NCBI GenBank assembly: GCA_964452045.1
Contig: CAYVKM010000094.1
Coordinates: 1-13,988, forward strand
Length of the DNA: 13,988 nucleotides
Direction of reading: 5' to 3'
Source of the DNA: CAYVKM01 sp964452045
Lineage (GTDB): Bacteria > Calditrichota > Calditrichia > RBG-13-44-9
The notes under the pieces: model-generated
Told to the model about the DNA's origin: nothing
What the model saw: only the letters and a program-made list of their open reading frames with translations
Databases searched by the model: none
Shown: piece by piece, positions 13,965-13,988 of the stretch
Layout of the letters: every line of letters begins with the position of its first letter
Position numbering within the stretch: position 1 is the stretch's first letter
Program-made: the position numbers and the translations under genes

Positions 13965-13988
13965 CCTATTTTTTATTTTAGTTACACT

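Noticed and set aside
1..13988. tRNA, rRNA or integron integrase genes
   Set aside because: None was seen on either strand; no frame shows tyrosine-recombinase motifs.

Overview
The window is AT-rich, compact bacterial DNA. The protein content suggests a member of the Bacteroidota/Ignavibacteriota side of the FCB group. The signs are a lipoprotein N-terminus with SCKDNSTEP, a FISUMP-domain surface protein, an IRBP-like S41 peptidase, a secreted prolyl oligopeptidase and a small beta-barrel-like protein. This placement is inferred from family content only; there is no rRNA or other phylogenetic marker here.

Left part (1-4097, plus strand): a membrane-anchored TPR protein (122-2230) carries a Cys/His knuckle at its N-terminus and eleven TPR units of exactly 35 residues. 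It is followed by a two-gene AbiE-type toxin-antitoxin operon, with antitoxin AbiEi at 2416-3165 and nucleotidyltransferase toxin AbiEii at 3168-4097. Two copies of a palindromic 19-mer (2324-2342, 2393-2411) lie in front of the operon and are the likely AbiEi operators.

Right part (about 4100-13988): every gene is on the minus strand. In order from high to low coordinate they are a FISUMP lipoprotein, a small exported barrel-like protein, a prolyl oligopeptidase, a DUF2971 protein, a DinB-like protein, a small lipoprotein, an S41 peptidase, a RidA-family protein and a truncated glyoxalase/VOC fragment. Several gaps between them hold hairpin elements with integron attC architecture. These have R''/R' boxes of the CTAAC/GTTAG type, unpaired spacers of 4 nt on one arm and 5-6 nt on the other, an L box of the form GC(A/T)T-n-AA(C/G)NTG-A with two extrahelical bases on one arm only, and a variable terminal loop. 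The clearest sites are at 13838-13964, 8696-8819, 7986-8041 and 5210-5339; 12335-12436 and 7408-7447 are also good.

The ends of the DinB unit (10 bp) and the DUF2971 unit (11 bp) are perfectly inverted, and the repeat sequence differs from unit to unit. That is what excised circular cassettes predict. No integron integrase is in the window, so the best description is an attC-delimited cassette array without an integrase in view (CALIN-like, or the distal part of a chromosomal integron). Several cargo genes have signal peptides or lipoboxes, so much of the cargo acts at the cell envelope. The prolyl oligopeptidase, the barrel-like gene, the small lipoprotein and the 5' side of the S41 unit cannot be bounded by clear attC sites, so their cassette status is open.
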